Positions 23,820 to 35,712 of a stretch of 64,000 bases of DNA are shown piece by piece; position 1 is the stretch's first letter, and each line of letters begins with the position of its first letter. The DNA is from Dryomyza anilis. Its lineage: Eukaryota; Arthropoda; Insecta; Diptera; Dryomyzidae. Under the pieces are notes generated by a model. That model worked only from the letters and a program-made list of their open reading frames with translations. It was not told the origin of the DNA and made no database searches. The translations under genes and the position numbers were made by a program. Where the stretch lies: assembly GCA_951804985.1 (NCBI GenBank), contig OX638130.1, positions 79,540,583 to 79,604,582 on the forward strand. Direction: 5' to 3'.

Positions 23820-26800
23820 TTAAGCCTGATATGTGCTCGCTGATACATTTCCACCTGTGCCCGTCCAGTTGGTGTGCAGGAACTTCCCCTCGTGCCCCTG
23901 CAGCTCGTAAGTATGCGCGCCGAAGTAGTCGCGTTGCGCTTGCAGCAAATTTGCCGGCAACTTCTCAGTGCGATAGCCATCGTAGAATGATAAAGCGGTT
24001 GACAAGGCAGGCACCGGAATGCCCCAAAGAAATGCGTTGGCAACAACCTGTCGCCACGACTGCTGTCCTACTGTAATCGCTTTTTTGAAGAAATCATCTA
24101 GCAGCAAGTTGGACAGTTGCGAGTTGCGCGTGAAGGCATCTTTAATGTTGCCGAGAAATACGCTACAATAAAACACATTAATCAAACCCATCGATTCAAA
24201 TTGGACGTTTGCCATACCTGCGAATGATGCAACCGCCTCGCCACATTAATGCAATGCCACCGTAATTTAAATTCCAATTGTTCTCCTTGGCGGCTTCACG
24301 CATGAGCATAAATCCTTGCGCATAGGATACTATCTTGGCGCAGTACAACGCATGCTTTATGTGATTCAAAAACGTTAGCAAATCCTTCACTTGGGCCCGC
24401 TCACTGGGACCCTGAAGCTGTGCGCTCGCAAGTACGCGTTCTTCTTTTAATGCAGACAGACAACGCGAAAACACCGCTTCACCAATAAGCGTCACGGGCA
24501 CGCCATACTGCAGTGCCGCAATTGCCGTCCACTTACCTGTACCTTTTTGACCGGCCGTATCGCGAATACGCTCTAAAAGATATCCCTGCCCATCCTTGTA
24601 CTTCAGTATGTCGCGTGTTATTTCAATAAGGAACGAGTCCAACTCCTCGCTGTTCCATTTTCCGAACTGTGCGGCCATGTCGAACTGGCTCAGACCTAGG
24701 CTCTGCATAATATGGTATGCTTCGCAGATCAGTTGCATGTCGCCGTATTCAATGCCGTTGTGCACCATTTTTACAAAATGTCCAGCTCCGCCTTCACCAA
24801 CCCACTCGCAGCACGGTTCTCCATCGACCTTGGCGCATATCGCTTGGAAAATGGGCTGTATCAGTGGCCAGGCCTCCGGATGACCGCCGGGCATTAGCGA
24901 TGGCCCATAACGTGCGCCCTCCTCGCCACCACTCACGCCCGAGCCAACATAGAGAAAGCCCTTGGTGCGCAACTCATCACAGCGTCGGGTGGTATCCTGG
25001 TATTCAGAGTTTCCACCATCAATTATCAAATCTCCTGGTGATAGTAATGGCAGCAGCTTCTGTATGAAGTCGTCTACTGCATTTCCGGCTAAAAACAAAC
25101 AACTCTTTAATTCGACCCAAATTTCCAAAATACCGTAGTCCCGAGATAAAGGTTAACCTTTTCGCAAGTTCCGGAACAACTCTCATTAAGTGAGAAACCA
25201 AATAATAAAGAAAACAAAAAATAATGTTTTGGTGCGAGAGAAACCTTTATTTTTGACAATTTTTCGGTTTTGGTCTGTGAGAAATCTTTATTTTTAAAAT
25301 ATTTCAATTTCGGCCTGAGAGAAACCTATATTTTTGAAAATTTCGGTTGGAGTTTTACAGCGAGAGATATAAAGGTTAACAAAATATATATCTAATTATT
25401 CATTTTTGAGAACATAATTATCTTTTCAGATGACTCCCAATATTTTTGGAGCACATACTGATGGAAATTTTTGATTAAAAATTTGGGTATATATCGAAAT
25501 AAAACCATAAAAGCAAAAATTAAACATTTTTTTATCGAAAATACAAATTTTTGGTCCACAAAAACAACAATTTTCAAAAAATTAAAAAAAAAAAAACATT
25601 GATAAAAAAATGTATTCGACAAAAAAAGATGTTCGAAAAAACAATTTTGTTAAAAAAAAAAATTGTTGGCACCAAAAATAACGCAATGGACGAAATCACC
25701 ATTTTCCAAAAAAATAATATAAATTTTAAAATGCGATTCACCTTATTGGACGGACTTGGGTGCTTCTGTAATCCCACTGGAACAGGTTTAATTGTTAGTT
25801 TTTAGTTGTGAAATAAATTTAATTCTGCCCATTTCTTCTCTACAATAATCTCGCCTGGATGCTGAAAATCCATATTTTTCTGTTCTGCTGTCATTTTCTA
25901 TAAATTCCCTTTAACAATCATTAACCAAAGATCTTTAAAATAATGGTTTTCATAAGGAAGGTTTCAAAGACCTATATTTTTTAAAATAAAAAGTATCTCT
26001 CAACCAAAGATCTTTATTTTTTAATTAAAAAATGTCTCAACCAAAGACCTTTATATTTTTTGAAAAATAATATCTCTCAGTGAAAAACCAAATGGAACTA
26101 AAGGTTAATAGTTATTTCTGGTCACTGAAAAATACACATAGGATGTCAAAAACAATTTAAAAGCAAGACTGAGAAGAACAAATCCACATGATTAAATAAT
26201 TTGGACTTCGAAATGAGTTTATTAACAGCAGAAATGTACATTATGCTTGGTCGGTCTCCATACAAATGAAAAATTTGAAAGTCCACCCTTAAAACGAAAG
26301 ATAACTTCGTAAAAGTGTCAGAAACAAAAAAAAAATAACCCGTAAACTCGATTTGTTTTGTAGTTTTGTTATGTGATGCACGATCATGAGGTTTTATATA
26401 CCGTTAAAAAGGTCTCAGCGGTTAACATATTTGTTCCATATGTTGAATTCGATGAGTGACGTCACTTTTTTCAGACTTCTACCCTCTAAATGAATCTGCG
26501 GACATCACATTAAAAAAAACGATTTTGGCGGGTTCCAATTTTTTTTTATATCTGATACTTTTACGAAGTAATCTTTCATTATAGGGGTAGACTTTCAAAC
26601 ATTATTTTTTACCCGGACTAATGTACATAAAAGAAACATGCTCTGTGTTTTTCATAGTAATGAGAATTGAATGCACTTGAGTTGCAGTAGACTGTCAAGT
26701 CGATCTTGTTTAATCCGAATGCATTATATAATGCACATTTTGCGGGTAAAAATAGATCTTGAGTTAGGATAATTTTCAATCTTCATGTAGTCACTTTATA

Positions 26801-28813
26801 TAAGTTACCCACATAAGTTATTGTATTGAAACATCTGACAGAACGTCTGATAGACCTGTTGGCTACAACTGTAATTTGTAAATAAAAATTAAACAACTTG
26901 TAAGATAGCGATTCGATGTCGGCCTCAGCAGTCCAGAGGTAGCGCGCTGGACTTGCATTCTGAAGGTCTCGGGTTCGAATCGCGGCTTGAGCATGGGCGC
27001 TCGTGGTGATATTAACCACAAAATTGTAGGGAATAGATTTCACAGTACAATGGATATAGTCTATCTGAGTGCTGTGGATCTTAGTAGATATTCCAAAAAA
27101 AAAAAAAAAAAAAAAGATAGCGATTGGCTAAAATAACGTACCTAAATAATGTTGTATGTTATCAGACTGATATTTTAAAATCAAGTTGTTTGTAAAAAAA
27201 ATAAACTTCAAGATGTTTGCCAAGTCGTTATCAAACCAAGTTTGCATAATGAAAAGTAAATAAAAATTTAAAATGCCTCAAATATTATCAGTCGATTGCA
27301 TAAGTCTAACAAAGGTTAAAATTCTGGAATTACAACAAATATTAGGATTCTAAAAAACATTTAGAAAAATGCTTTTATAAAACAATTAAAGCGTTGGGTG
27401 CAATAAGTGCGTTATGTGAAAAAGTAAGTTTTGAGATATTTGCGTTTAAAGTTTTTGGATGTCCGTATCTCAAAAAGTAATGAACCGATATTATTGATTC
27501 AAATTTTTCATTAAAATTTGAATTTTTAGCTTTATTATGCACTTTTCAAATTTGTTTAAAAGCTCCTATTAATATATAAAATAATTAAATAAATGATTTA
27601 TACGCCTTTATTGCATAAATCGGGTAATAAAATTTGGACGTATTGAGTTTTAGAGCTATAATCAAATGATAGAAATAAAAATTATTGTGCATAGTCTAGA
27701 TATACTTATTGATATGAATAGGTATAGACTCGAAACTAAATTTACTCTGTTGAAAACTGACTGTAAAATATTAAAAATATAAGAAAATTATATTATTGCA
27801 TAAAACGACAAAAAAACTTTATGCAATCGATCTAGTATTTCACAGGATGGTAGAAGGTACTGCTGGGATCATACGGTGCGAGTATTGCAAAAAGGGCGTT
27901 ATGATGCCTAACGCCCTTATTGCACCCAATGCTTAAATTATCAGTTAGTGAGAAAACAATTCAGCTGTGCACACATGGATCCACTGGCCACGCACAAGCC
28001 AATTGTGTTACAAGAATAAATGACCATTTAAATAAATATATCAAAATTTGTGAAATAAACTGAAATTACTAATGCCGATGTCTCCCTTCACACATCAGTT
28101 AGTCGGGAAGAGGTTCTACCTGCTTCAGGATCAGTGCAAACATAGCTTCATACGCCTGAACTTTACTATTGCGCGCCAGTGTTTTTCACGCGCACCGACT
28201 TGTGGTGCCCTTGAAAATCTGCTTTCATTGATATTCTGAAAACGCAAATGGCCGTTCTGACATTGAATGGACCACATCTATCGCAGAATTACCTGTTCTG
28301 ATATTAGAATAGTTTTAATATGAGTTGTAATGAGCGAGTTGTAAAATATATTTCCGAAGTGTAAAAAATTCAAAAAAAGTTGCACAGTTGGCGTTATGCT
28401 TACCCTTGACCAGCAGCATTATTTTGCGTGGAGTCTTCAGCTTGGCTACCATGTCTTGCAAGGAGGACGCACCGATTACGTTGGTGCCCTTCGCCTCGTT
28501 GTTCAGAAAGTGTGTGACCTTCACTCAAACAGCTTTTAATAAATGATCAGTGTTTTATGAGACACCATCCACTTACCTTCTCTACTGTGCGATTGTAGGC
28601 ACAAACAACGAAGCCTTTAGAGTCCATGTTTAGAATGAGATTCTGACCCATGACGGCCAATCCAATCAAGGCGATATCGGCTTTTCTGTAATTTTATGAA
28701 TTTGCATTTGTTGCATATCGCAGCGTTTGACATTCAATTCAAATCACCAAGTGCATAGCACCGCACCATGGTGCATGCGGAGTGTGCACAGTAAGGGGTA
28801 CTCACTCTGACAT
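23820..28813 (-). CDS. Pgd: Pgd: 6-phosphogluconate dehydrogenase, decarboxylating
   Basis: Five exons on the minus strand: 28813-28806, 28685-28577, 28518-28404, 25088-24218 and 24162-23820, joined by GT/AG introns of 120, 58, 3,315 and 55 bp to 481 aa, the length I recall for Drosophila Pgd. The first exon encodes only MSE minus one base. Residues 9-16 hold the NADP-binding GLAVMG turn, 34-36 the NRT that contacts the NADP phosphate, K184 and E191 in [12 protein letters not shown] are the catalytic pair, and 252-264 ([12 protein letters not shown]) match the family signature. The C-terminus ends in STYQA. The cytosolic homodimer converts 6-phosphogluconate to ribulose 5-phosphate, CO2 and NADPH. 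Intron 3 is swollen by a SINE and short transposons. No frameshift or missing key residue was seen. Confidence 0.98.
25089..26270. other. Pgd intron 3, left part: degenerate repeats
   Basis: Units around GAGAAACCTTTATTTTTGA recur at about 25240-25380, and related AAAGACCTTTATATTTT units at about 25965-26085, with TAAAGGTTAA at 25149, 25371 and 26101. This suggests an old element with repeated subterminal motifs spanning about 25140-26110; boundaries cannot be fixed. Confidence 0.4.
26273..26600. mobile_element. Short inverted-repeat element (about 330 bp) in Pgd intron 3
   Basis: The left arm (26273-26318, TTTGAAAGTCCACCC then CTTCGTAAAAGTGTCAG) is matched in inverse by the right arm (26548-26600, CTGATACTTTTACGAAG then GTAGACTTTCAAAC). 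Arms of about 45 bp with roughly 85% identity by eye. No coding capacity and no clear target duplication. Confidence 0.75.
26929..27115 (+). mobile_element. tRNA-derived SINE with poly(A) tail, in Pgd intron 3
   Basis: A tRNA-like head (CAGAGGTAGCGCGCTGGAC as A-box region, B box GGGTTCGAATCGC at about 26971) is followed by a roughly 100-bp body and an A tract at 27096-27115. The acceptor arm is not well formed and the A tail indicates retroposition, so this is a SINE, not a functional tRNA. It differs from the SINE at 19440 in sequence and in tail type. Confidence 0.8.
27391..27932. mobile_element. MITE with TTAA flanks (piggyBac-like target), in Pgd intron 3
   Basis: Inverted ends AGCGTTGGGTGCAATAAGTG and CCTTATTGCACCCAATGC, with TTAA directly outside each end (27387-27390 and 27933-27936). 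A TTAA duplication is the piggyBac hallmark, but the termini do not start with the usual CCC, so the assignment is tentative. Length 542 bp, no transposase. Confidence 0.7.
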
Positions 28814-28900
28814 GACGCTGCTTTTTTTAGTTGCTGTAAGCGTTGTTGTTGCTGCTGCTCTGTTTACACTGACAACTGCTTTCAAGACAGTGTTCCGAAT
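28806..28900 (-). promoter_or_regulatory. Pgd 5' untranslated region and probable start of transcription
   Basis: On the minus strand an initiator-like TCAGTG has its A at 28870, 57 bp before the ATG at 28813. The leader between them is rich in CAGCAG and CAACAA. No TATA box is seen upstream, as is common for housekeeping genes. Inference from motifs only. Confidence 0.35.
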
Positions 28901-29288
28901 ACCTTCGCAATCGCGCGATTACTAAAGTTTGCATAAACAAAAAATACAACAAAACTGCGTCATTAGGTGATCGACAGCGGTGAGCTTTAATCTGCAAGCT
29001 TTTTCTCTCAGACACCCTTCACTGTTAACAATCCCATGTAGAAAAATATCGAACGATGCGGAAAACATGCGACATCAATTCGACGCATCTTACAAAAACA
29101 AACACCGTTAAAATATTTGTGTGAAAATTACCATATACAAATTTCAAACGTGTTCCTTTTCGTAAGGAGCGTCATATTGAGGCTTCGAATTGATGGGTGC
29201 AAGTCTGAGTTTAATTAACCTCAAAGGCAGGAGCACGACGAAAAAATGTACAGGCACGCACGAAAAACACGTTAATTAAAGCACGAGA

Positions 29289-29320
29289 TATAAAAACCCC
29301 CAATAAACATTTTGAGTCAT
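29289..29320 (+). promoter_or_regulatory. Candidate TATA promoter with initiator, plus strand, no gene identified downstream
   Basis: TATAAAA at 29289-29295 is followed by GAGTCATCG whose A (29319) lies exactly 30 bp from the first T, the usual TATA-to-start spacing in flies. The next ATG at 29346 opens a frame of only nine codons. The short frame at 29497-29712 (MKPVVAKIRIRIFATNTIFN at its start) has no recognisable domain. A 5-kb transposon begins at 29752, so any gene here may have been broken. It would be divergent from Pgd. Confidence 0.35.
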
Positions 29321-29869
29321 CGTCCCACTTCAGTCAAAACTGAAAATGTACACTAAGAAAACGAAAGATGGTTGAAAAGTATTAAAGTCTTAAACATCAT
29401 TGCATTTGCAAATTATTCAAGTCAAATATTTGACACTTTTTGTGATATTTAGACAATATTAAAAGTATTGCTACAAAAGCATTAATCAGGGCAATCATGA
29501 AGCCCGTCGTAGCAAAAATCCGAATCCGAATCTTCGCTACGAATACGATTTTTAACTATCATGAGTTCCGTGCGAAATGGATTTCCGAGTTGCCAATACA
29601 AAAATGTAACTTCGAAAATTCGAAATCAGCTGTTTATGTCGAATCAGTGAAAATTTACCAACAAAAATTAAAATCATTTTTGCAACAAATTGTTAAAAAT
29701 ATAATATTATGAAGAAAATTGTTTAATTTTCCTGCAAATATTGATGTAGGCTAGGGATGCCCAAGCGCGGATCCAAAAAAAGGCGCACTTTTGAATTTTT
29801 CAAACAAATTTTCAAAAAAACACAACATGAAAAAAATGCGCCTAATATTCAGAATTTTGCGCCTTTTTA

Positions 29870-30420
29870 AATCAGCGGAAACTATAGAGAAAGGCGAAAA
29901 ATTTGAAAAAAATCATAAAATTGCAAATTTTGCTCCTCTATAGAAGGGCGCAAAATATAGAGAAAGGCGCAAAATTTTGAAAAAAACATAAAATTGCAAA
30001 TGCGCCTTATTTACAAACTGTTTGCGCCTCTATAGAAGGGCGCACAATATAGAGAAAGGCGCAAACTTTTCAAAAAAGCATAAAATTTCAAATGCGCCTT
30101 ATTTACAAAATGTTTGCGCCTCTATAGAAGGGCGCAAAATATACAGAAAGGCGCAAAATTTTCTAAAAAGCATAAATTTTCAAATGCGCCTTATTTACAA
30201 AATTTTTGCGCCTCTACAGAAGGGCGCTAAATATAGTAAAAGGCGCAAAATTTCAGAATTTTTAGGCCTTTTTAAAAGACCGGTAACTACAGAGAAAGGC
30301 GCTAAATTTTCAAAAAAATAAACACAAAATGGAAAAAGCGCTTAAAATGCAGAATATTTGCGGCTTTTAAAAAGATCGCAAAATATAGAAAAAGGCGCCA
30401 AATTTTCAACAAAAAAAAAA
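29870..30420. repeat. Minisatellite, about 91-bp unit, subterminal in the hAT-like element
   Basis: The phrase GCCTCTATAGAAGGGCGCAA recurs at about 29934, 30025, 30117 and 30207 (period 91-92 bp), with half-units on both sides. Every unit carries several AGGCGC/GCGCCT words, so short inverted pairs are spread through the array. Isolated AGGCGCAA and GGGCGCATT words reappear at 33320-33375 near the other half of the element. Subterminal repeats of this kind often bind hAT transposases; that role is inferred. Confidence 0.85.
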
Positions 30421-32540
30421 AAACAATTAATTTACAGAGTAAATATGCATTTTTGGTTTGTTTTGATAATTTGCGCTTGTAAAGACGATACAATACTGTA
30501 AGTTATGCGCTGTTTTAATTTTGATTGTTATTTGAATAGTTTACGCCTTTTTGAGCTTTTCTCTCTACATTGCGTCTTTGTGTAAAAATTACTAACTATT
30601 TCCAGATTACTAATATTCTGTAAATTACCTTTTTAATTGTTCGCTTTTTTTAAATTTTGCGACTTAAAAGAAACTTGTTGACATTTTAATCTTCGTTAAA
30701 ATTGCCCAAAATATCGGGTAACTTTTATTTTAAAGTTGACATTAAATTGTCTACGAATATGCGCCATTGTATTTTGACAAAGATTCTGAAGAATACACAA
30801 TTCGAGTTTTAAATATTTTAAGATCTATATCAAAATGTCCCAAGACAAAAATTTTAGGCAGGGTCGAGGCAGTTTAGAAACATTTTTTCGACATATTTTA
30901 AAAAGAGATAGTCGGAGTTTGTATCACAAGCTGTCTGCCCGAACTGCCCGATCCCAAAATATGCCGTGAATCTGTCATTAAAATTCCACAAAATTTTTCA
31001 ACCTGCTATACACTTCTCAAAATATTCCATTTATCAGTGTGTTGGCCGGAAATATTCCTGAAAAATTACATACATTTTTTCTCTGGGTATCAATATTAAA
31101 CCGAATATAAACATTATAGGCACATAACCATACACAATTTTAAACAACTTTAATAATTCGACTTTAAAAAAAAATCGACTTTTTTAGAATTTTTGTATAG
31201 AATAAATTGCCAAATAGATGATTTTGAATTTAAATTTGACTTTAAATTGTATATACTAATGCGCCATAGTTTTTAAAAAATATACATATTTTTTTGTATA
31301 TCTTCGTTGTACAACTATAAGTCCAAATACCATTTATGAAAGTTTGATAAAAGTTCGACAATTCATAGTTTAAGATGTGTTGGTGTATTTTTCATAATTA
31401 AAAATCAATTATTCACAAAATATAGTTTTTAAGTATGTCCATTCGGCACTGCGCTAAAAGGTTATGATTGTTTCAAATTTTAATTGAAGAAGTTATTAAC
31501 AAAAAAAAATCGATATTGAAACAAAATTTATATGATGACTTTTAGTTCTATAACGACGATTTGTAATCCGATTTTTACGTTTTTAGTATTTTTTAAATTA
31601 AAAAAAATTGTCGTAAATTAATTTAATAATTGGTGAAATAACTATTACCTTTCAATTCTTGAATAAATGGTACAAAAAACTAGGTTAAATATCAAACTTA
31701 AGTTTGGTATAAATGGTACAATTGGTACAAATGTTATACTTTAAAAAAAATCAAATTCAAATATTTTTGGTTTTCGAAATATGCTGACTTGTTATGTGAA
31801 AATAATCATTAAAAATACATTGTGTATATCTGAAGTAGTTTTCCAACGAGATGTCGGTATTGATCACCTTTAATATAATACACAAATTGAATTTTGTTTC
31901 CAAAGGATACTGAGATATGTACAGCTTCGTAAAATCAGAGACCAAAAATATATATTTTTTTCAAATTTATATGTAAAAAGTCATTGTAAGAAATGATGGC
32001 ACTGTAAAACAAAGGGTACCATTAGATAACATTCTATGAACATTTTTAATTTATGGTCTTATTTTTATTATAGGACTGTTAAATTTTAAAATATTTTTTA
32101 ATAATTATATTTGAGAAATATAAATAAAAGTTCATATTATTAAAGTTAAAAATAATTATTTTTGATAAATACTTTCAAAATTCAAATATAATTTTTATTT
32201 TAGATACATATTTATTAAAATCAAAATTCATTATTATTTTTGATATATATATGGAAAAAAAGTAGTTACTCCTACCAAAAAATCTCCAAACAAACAAACA
32301 GATTGGCTGAACTTTATATAACCGGAGGAAGTGAAATATTTTTTCTTCAAACTATCGCACTTGTGGTACCCCAGATAAATCGAAACCTTATACACCTACC
32401 TATATGAACATGTAGGTACTGAAATGAAAGATATTGATCTCACGATTAATATGTTATTATGTTCATGATCCGATAACCCCAGTAACCTCAGGACCCTTTT
32501 TAGTTTAAACAACTGAGTTCATTTTATACACGAATTATAT
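30421..32540. other. Interior of hAT-like element, AT-rich, no gene
   Basis: No transposase motif, only short chance frames. A segment at about 31540-31560 (GACTTTTAGTTCTATAACGACG) resembles the right arm of the small inverted repeat at 61289-61494. Confidence 0.45.
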
Positions 32541-32543
32541 ATA

Positions 32544-32763
32544 CACCCAGAAAAAAATACTATATAAATAATAGTTTTTTACTATTAAAAATAGTTAATA
32601 GGATAAATTATTATTTTAATCGGAAAATACTATTAAATACTAGAAAATACCATGACATTGCCATTGAGTTTATATGAAAAGATTTATTTTTTGTATACTA
32701 TTAAATCAATAATTGTCCTATTGACCAATTTTAATGGGATTTGAAGGAATTTTTTTCTGTTTG
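32544..32763. mobile_element. MITE nested in the hAT-like element (TA flanks)
   Basis: Starts CACCCAGAAAAAAATACTAT and ends AATTTTTTTCTGTTTG, with TA outside both ends (32542-32543, 32764-32765). Length 220 bp. Its interior ATAGGATAAATTATTATTTT is shared with the fragment at 22170-22307. Confidence 0.75.
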
Positions 32764-34700
32764 TAGATACAAGTGTGGGTACCCAAACGAAAAGAAATTT
32801 AATCAGGAGTCTATTATACACTTTTGTATTTATGTTTTAAAAAATATAAAATTTAATATTTTATAAAAAAATTTCGCCTGCGGCGCTTCTTCGATATAAT
32901 TTGCAAACGAATTATTATAATTTACTGTTGGGCCACTTCTAGAAAGTTTTAAAAAAGCGTTTCAGCGTTACCTATTCATTTCAAAATTTTCTTCGTCATT
33001 TTGATAAATATTTTTCTCAACAATTAGCATTTCATTTTAATTTTATTTTTTACATAATTACAAATCCTAATCGCTACGGTTATTAGATCATAAAAATAAC
33101 CATATAATTACAAATGTGGCATTATTACCTTTCATTTGAGTACCTATATGATCAAATATGTAGATGCATCGGATATCGTTTTTTCTAGGGTACCACAGAT
33201 CCGACCGCACCCTATATTTTTTTTGTTTTTTAAGCAAATAAAACGGTTGATTTAAAGAAAAAAAGTTGCTTTAAAGAAGTACAGTTGTATAAAATGTAAA
33301 GTACAGAAAATATAAAAAAGGTCGCAAAATAAATTATTGGGGCGCATTTTACAAAAAATTGGAAAAAAGGCGCAACAAATCAATTCTAGTTGGTTTTATC
33401 TAGAAAGGTAATATTATAAATTTAATAAACCATATATTAAGCAAATGCACTCATTTTAAAATACATATTTTTGAATTATATTTTTATCAATATTTATCAA
33501 CATTATTCGAATATGATTGAATAAATCCCAACTATTTATCGTAAAAATAAATTTTATTCAGTGTAAACTCACAGTCATTTGTAGCAAATAACCCAGTAGA
33601 AATTGTGAAATGGAATTTTTGACTAAATTTTTTTAAAATCTGAAATAAAATTATTAAACAATATTTATATATAATGTTAATTTATTTATTTTCCTGTGGA
33701 ATACCGCAGCTTATGTTTGTTGTTTTGCTTGATTAAAAAAAAAATGAGATGTTTACTTCTACAATTGAAACGTACAGTTTAAAAATACTTCCAGTACCGT
33801 TAAAAATACAATGTTTATGTTGTTTTATATTAGATACATGTAAATCATGAGTTGTTTAATTAAATGTATAAAAATAAAGTCAATTTAAGAAATGGTCAAC
33901 AATTTATATTTCGTACTGGGGTTGCATGCTTAGAATTGAAGTCGATTGCACACAGTGGAACATAGTATTTTAAGTTTGATTTAAATATTTATATTGTTAT
34001 ACATTATTGTATACTTTATATAAGAACGATTAATGTATAGTATAATAAATATTGTAAATTAAAAAACCTCAATTAATAATTTGCTTCACACTTTTGCAAT
34101 AGCATTTTTTTCCACTTGTCTTGTTTTATGAACGGAATAAGAACATATAACATTGGTATTATCAAAAATTATAAATTTTTACAAAATACAGTATCTTTGG
34201 ATAATTCCGTGTACATTTTTTTCCAAAACCACGAATTATTTTTTTTGTCAGGTTTTGTTTTACTTTGTTACACGGTACTCTCACCGCACTCTCACTCTCT
34301 TCAGTGTTGCATCATTTCTTAAGTAAAAAGGGCAGACATGTAAAATAAATAATTATTTCACAATTTAGTTAAGTTAAATATTTTAATCATTTTAGACACA
34401 CATTTTATATCCCTACACATTTTACAAAATAACAACAAATAATTAAATTTTGTTTTTGTATGCGAAAATTATATAAATGTTATGAGAAAAAAATTATAAT
34501 TATTTAAAATGATAAAATTTGTATATTTTAGTAATTCAAAATAATAAGCAATATAAATGGGTCCGTTAAAATCAATCTCAAATAATTAAACTCTTAAATA
34601 GACATTTAAATATCCCGGAATTTCTAAAAATGCAACACTAAAATCCCCCGCTCATTTCTGCGTTGCAATCCCCGCTAACTTCTGCCCGTAGATACCCCAC
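32764..34700. other. Right half of hAT-like element, AT-rich, no gene
   Basis: Nothing coding recognised. The last 100 bp before the right terminus (about 34640-34757) are notably less AT-rich, as expected for a conserved transposon end. Confidence 0.45.
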
Positions 34701-34792
34701 ACCAAACACTCGATTGAGCATGCAGTCAGCCGCGGTCAGGCGAGTTGGGCATCCCTAATGTAGACGATTAATTCAATTGAATCGATAGGCCT

Positions 34793-35107
34793 ATGGAGGA
34801 GTATTGGATCTTTGGCCTGCTGTCACTGGCAATTCTCGCGCAAAACGGACGGACGGCTATAGATTTACCGGACACTGCTGCAAGAGATTCTTCGGATTGC
34901 TGGCCATCGAGTAAAATCAAGGATGTAAAATCGCTCAACGATCATAGCTCAAGCTCGAAGAGGGTTGAGCGATTGTTAATCGCTCAAATGAGCTTGAGCA
35001 AAGAGGGTTTAGCGATTTTTGATAGTTCAAATGAGTTTGAGCGAAGAAGGTTGAGCGATTGGGATCGCTCAAATGAGCTTGAGCGAAGAGGGTTGAGCGA
35101 TTTTTGA
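34793..35107 (+). other. Unassigned 104-aa ORF with a signal-peptide-like start
   Basis: Opens MEEYWIFGLLSLAILAQNGR: a short acidic start, a 12-residue hydrophobic run and a possible cleavage region. From about residue 40 the frame is simply the translation of the 42-bp minisatellite, so only the first 117 bp could be genuine. It sits 28 bp after the right target duplication of the hAT-like element. It could be a first exon or chance; no family is recognised. Confidence 0.2.
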
Positions 35108-35290
35108 TCGCTCAAATGAGCTTGCGCGAGAGGGTTGAGCGATAGTTGATCGCTCAAATGAGTTTGAGCGAAGACGATTGAACGAAGACGGTTGAGCGAA
35201 ATTGGCTTAGCGAAGACGGTTAAGCGGTTGTTGATCGCTCAAATGAGTTTGAGCGAAAATGTTCAGTTCGGATCGCTCAACTGATTTCAG
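34910..35290. repeat. Minisatellite, 42-43 bp unit
   Basis: The word CTCAAATGAG recurs at about 34983, 35026, 35068, 35111, 35153 and 35238 (spacing 42-43 bp, one double step). Each unit has GATCGCTCAA and a matching TTGAGCGATT, so every repeat can fold on itself. Confidence 0.9.
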
Positions 35291-35712
35291 TTCTGCTTAA
35301 CTATTGTGGCAATTAATTTTTTTAAGACAAATAATTAAACTTCGGTGGAATGGTTGATCCAAGTGTTTTTTCTACGAAAGTGTTGCTACTGAAAGTGATA
35401 CACTACGAAAAAAGTGACGTAAAAAAATGAAATAAAATTTCTATAAAATTTATTTAAATATTTTTGTAATAAAACACGTAATATATCAAAAAAAAGTATT
35501 TCGTGATATTTAATTTCAAATTTAATAAAAAGTATTTAATTTTATTACGTGTGCATTTAAATTCATACATTGAAAAATATTATTATTATACAAATAATTT
35601 TAACAGAAATTTATTACCTACCTTAGAAAATTAAATAACAAGTATTTTCTTCAAGTTAAAATAAAAAGTATTTACTCCATAATAAAAAAAAATGTGGGCG
35701 GATCACGCCTAT
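35291..35712. other. AT-rich spacer, nothing recognised
   Basis: No open frame, no terminal repeats. Confidence 0.5.

Larger units (their letters stand above)
29752..34757. mobile_element. 5.0-kb hAT-like element, no transposase found
   Basis: Perfect 13-bp terminal inverted repeats TAGGGATGCCCAA (29752-29764) and its complement (34745-34757). Outside them are 8-bp direct repeats ATGTAGGC (29744-29751) and ATGTAGAC (34758-34765), one mismatch apart. TIR style and duplication length both indicate hAT. The interior contains a minisatellite near the left end, a nested TA-flanked MITE at 32544 and otherwise very AT-rich sequence with no frame longer than about 100 codons, so the element cannot encode its own transposase. 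Confidence 0.85.

Noticed and set aside
24596..25067. Plus-strand frames of 95 and 116 codons
   Set aside because: They lie antisense to the main Pgd exon and have no independent motif.
26935..27000. Possible functional tRNA gene on the plus strand
   Set aside because: Good B box but no proper acceptor stem, and the unit ends in a poly(A) tract; it is a SINE.
30022..30321. 99-aa plus-strand frame
   Set aside because: It is the translation of the 91-bp minisatellite in the hAT-like element.
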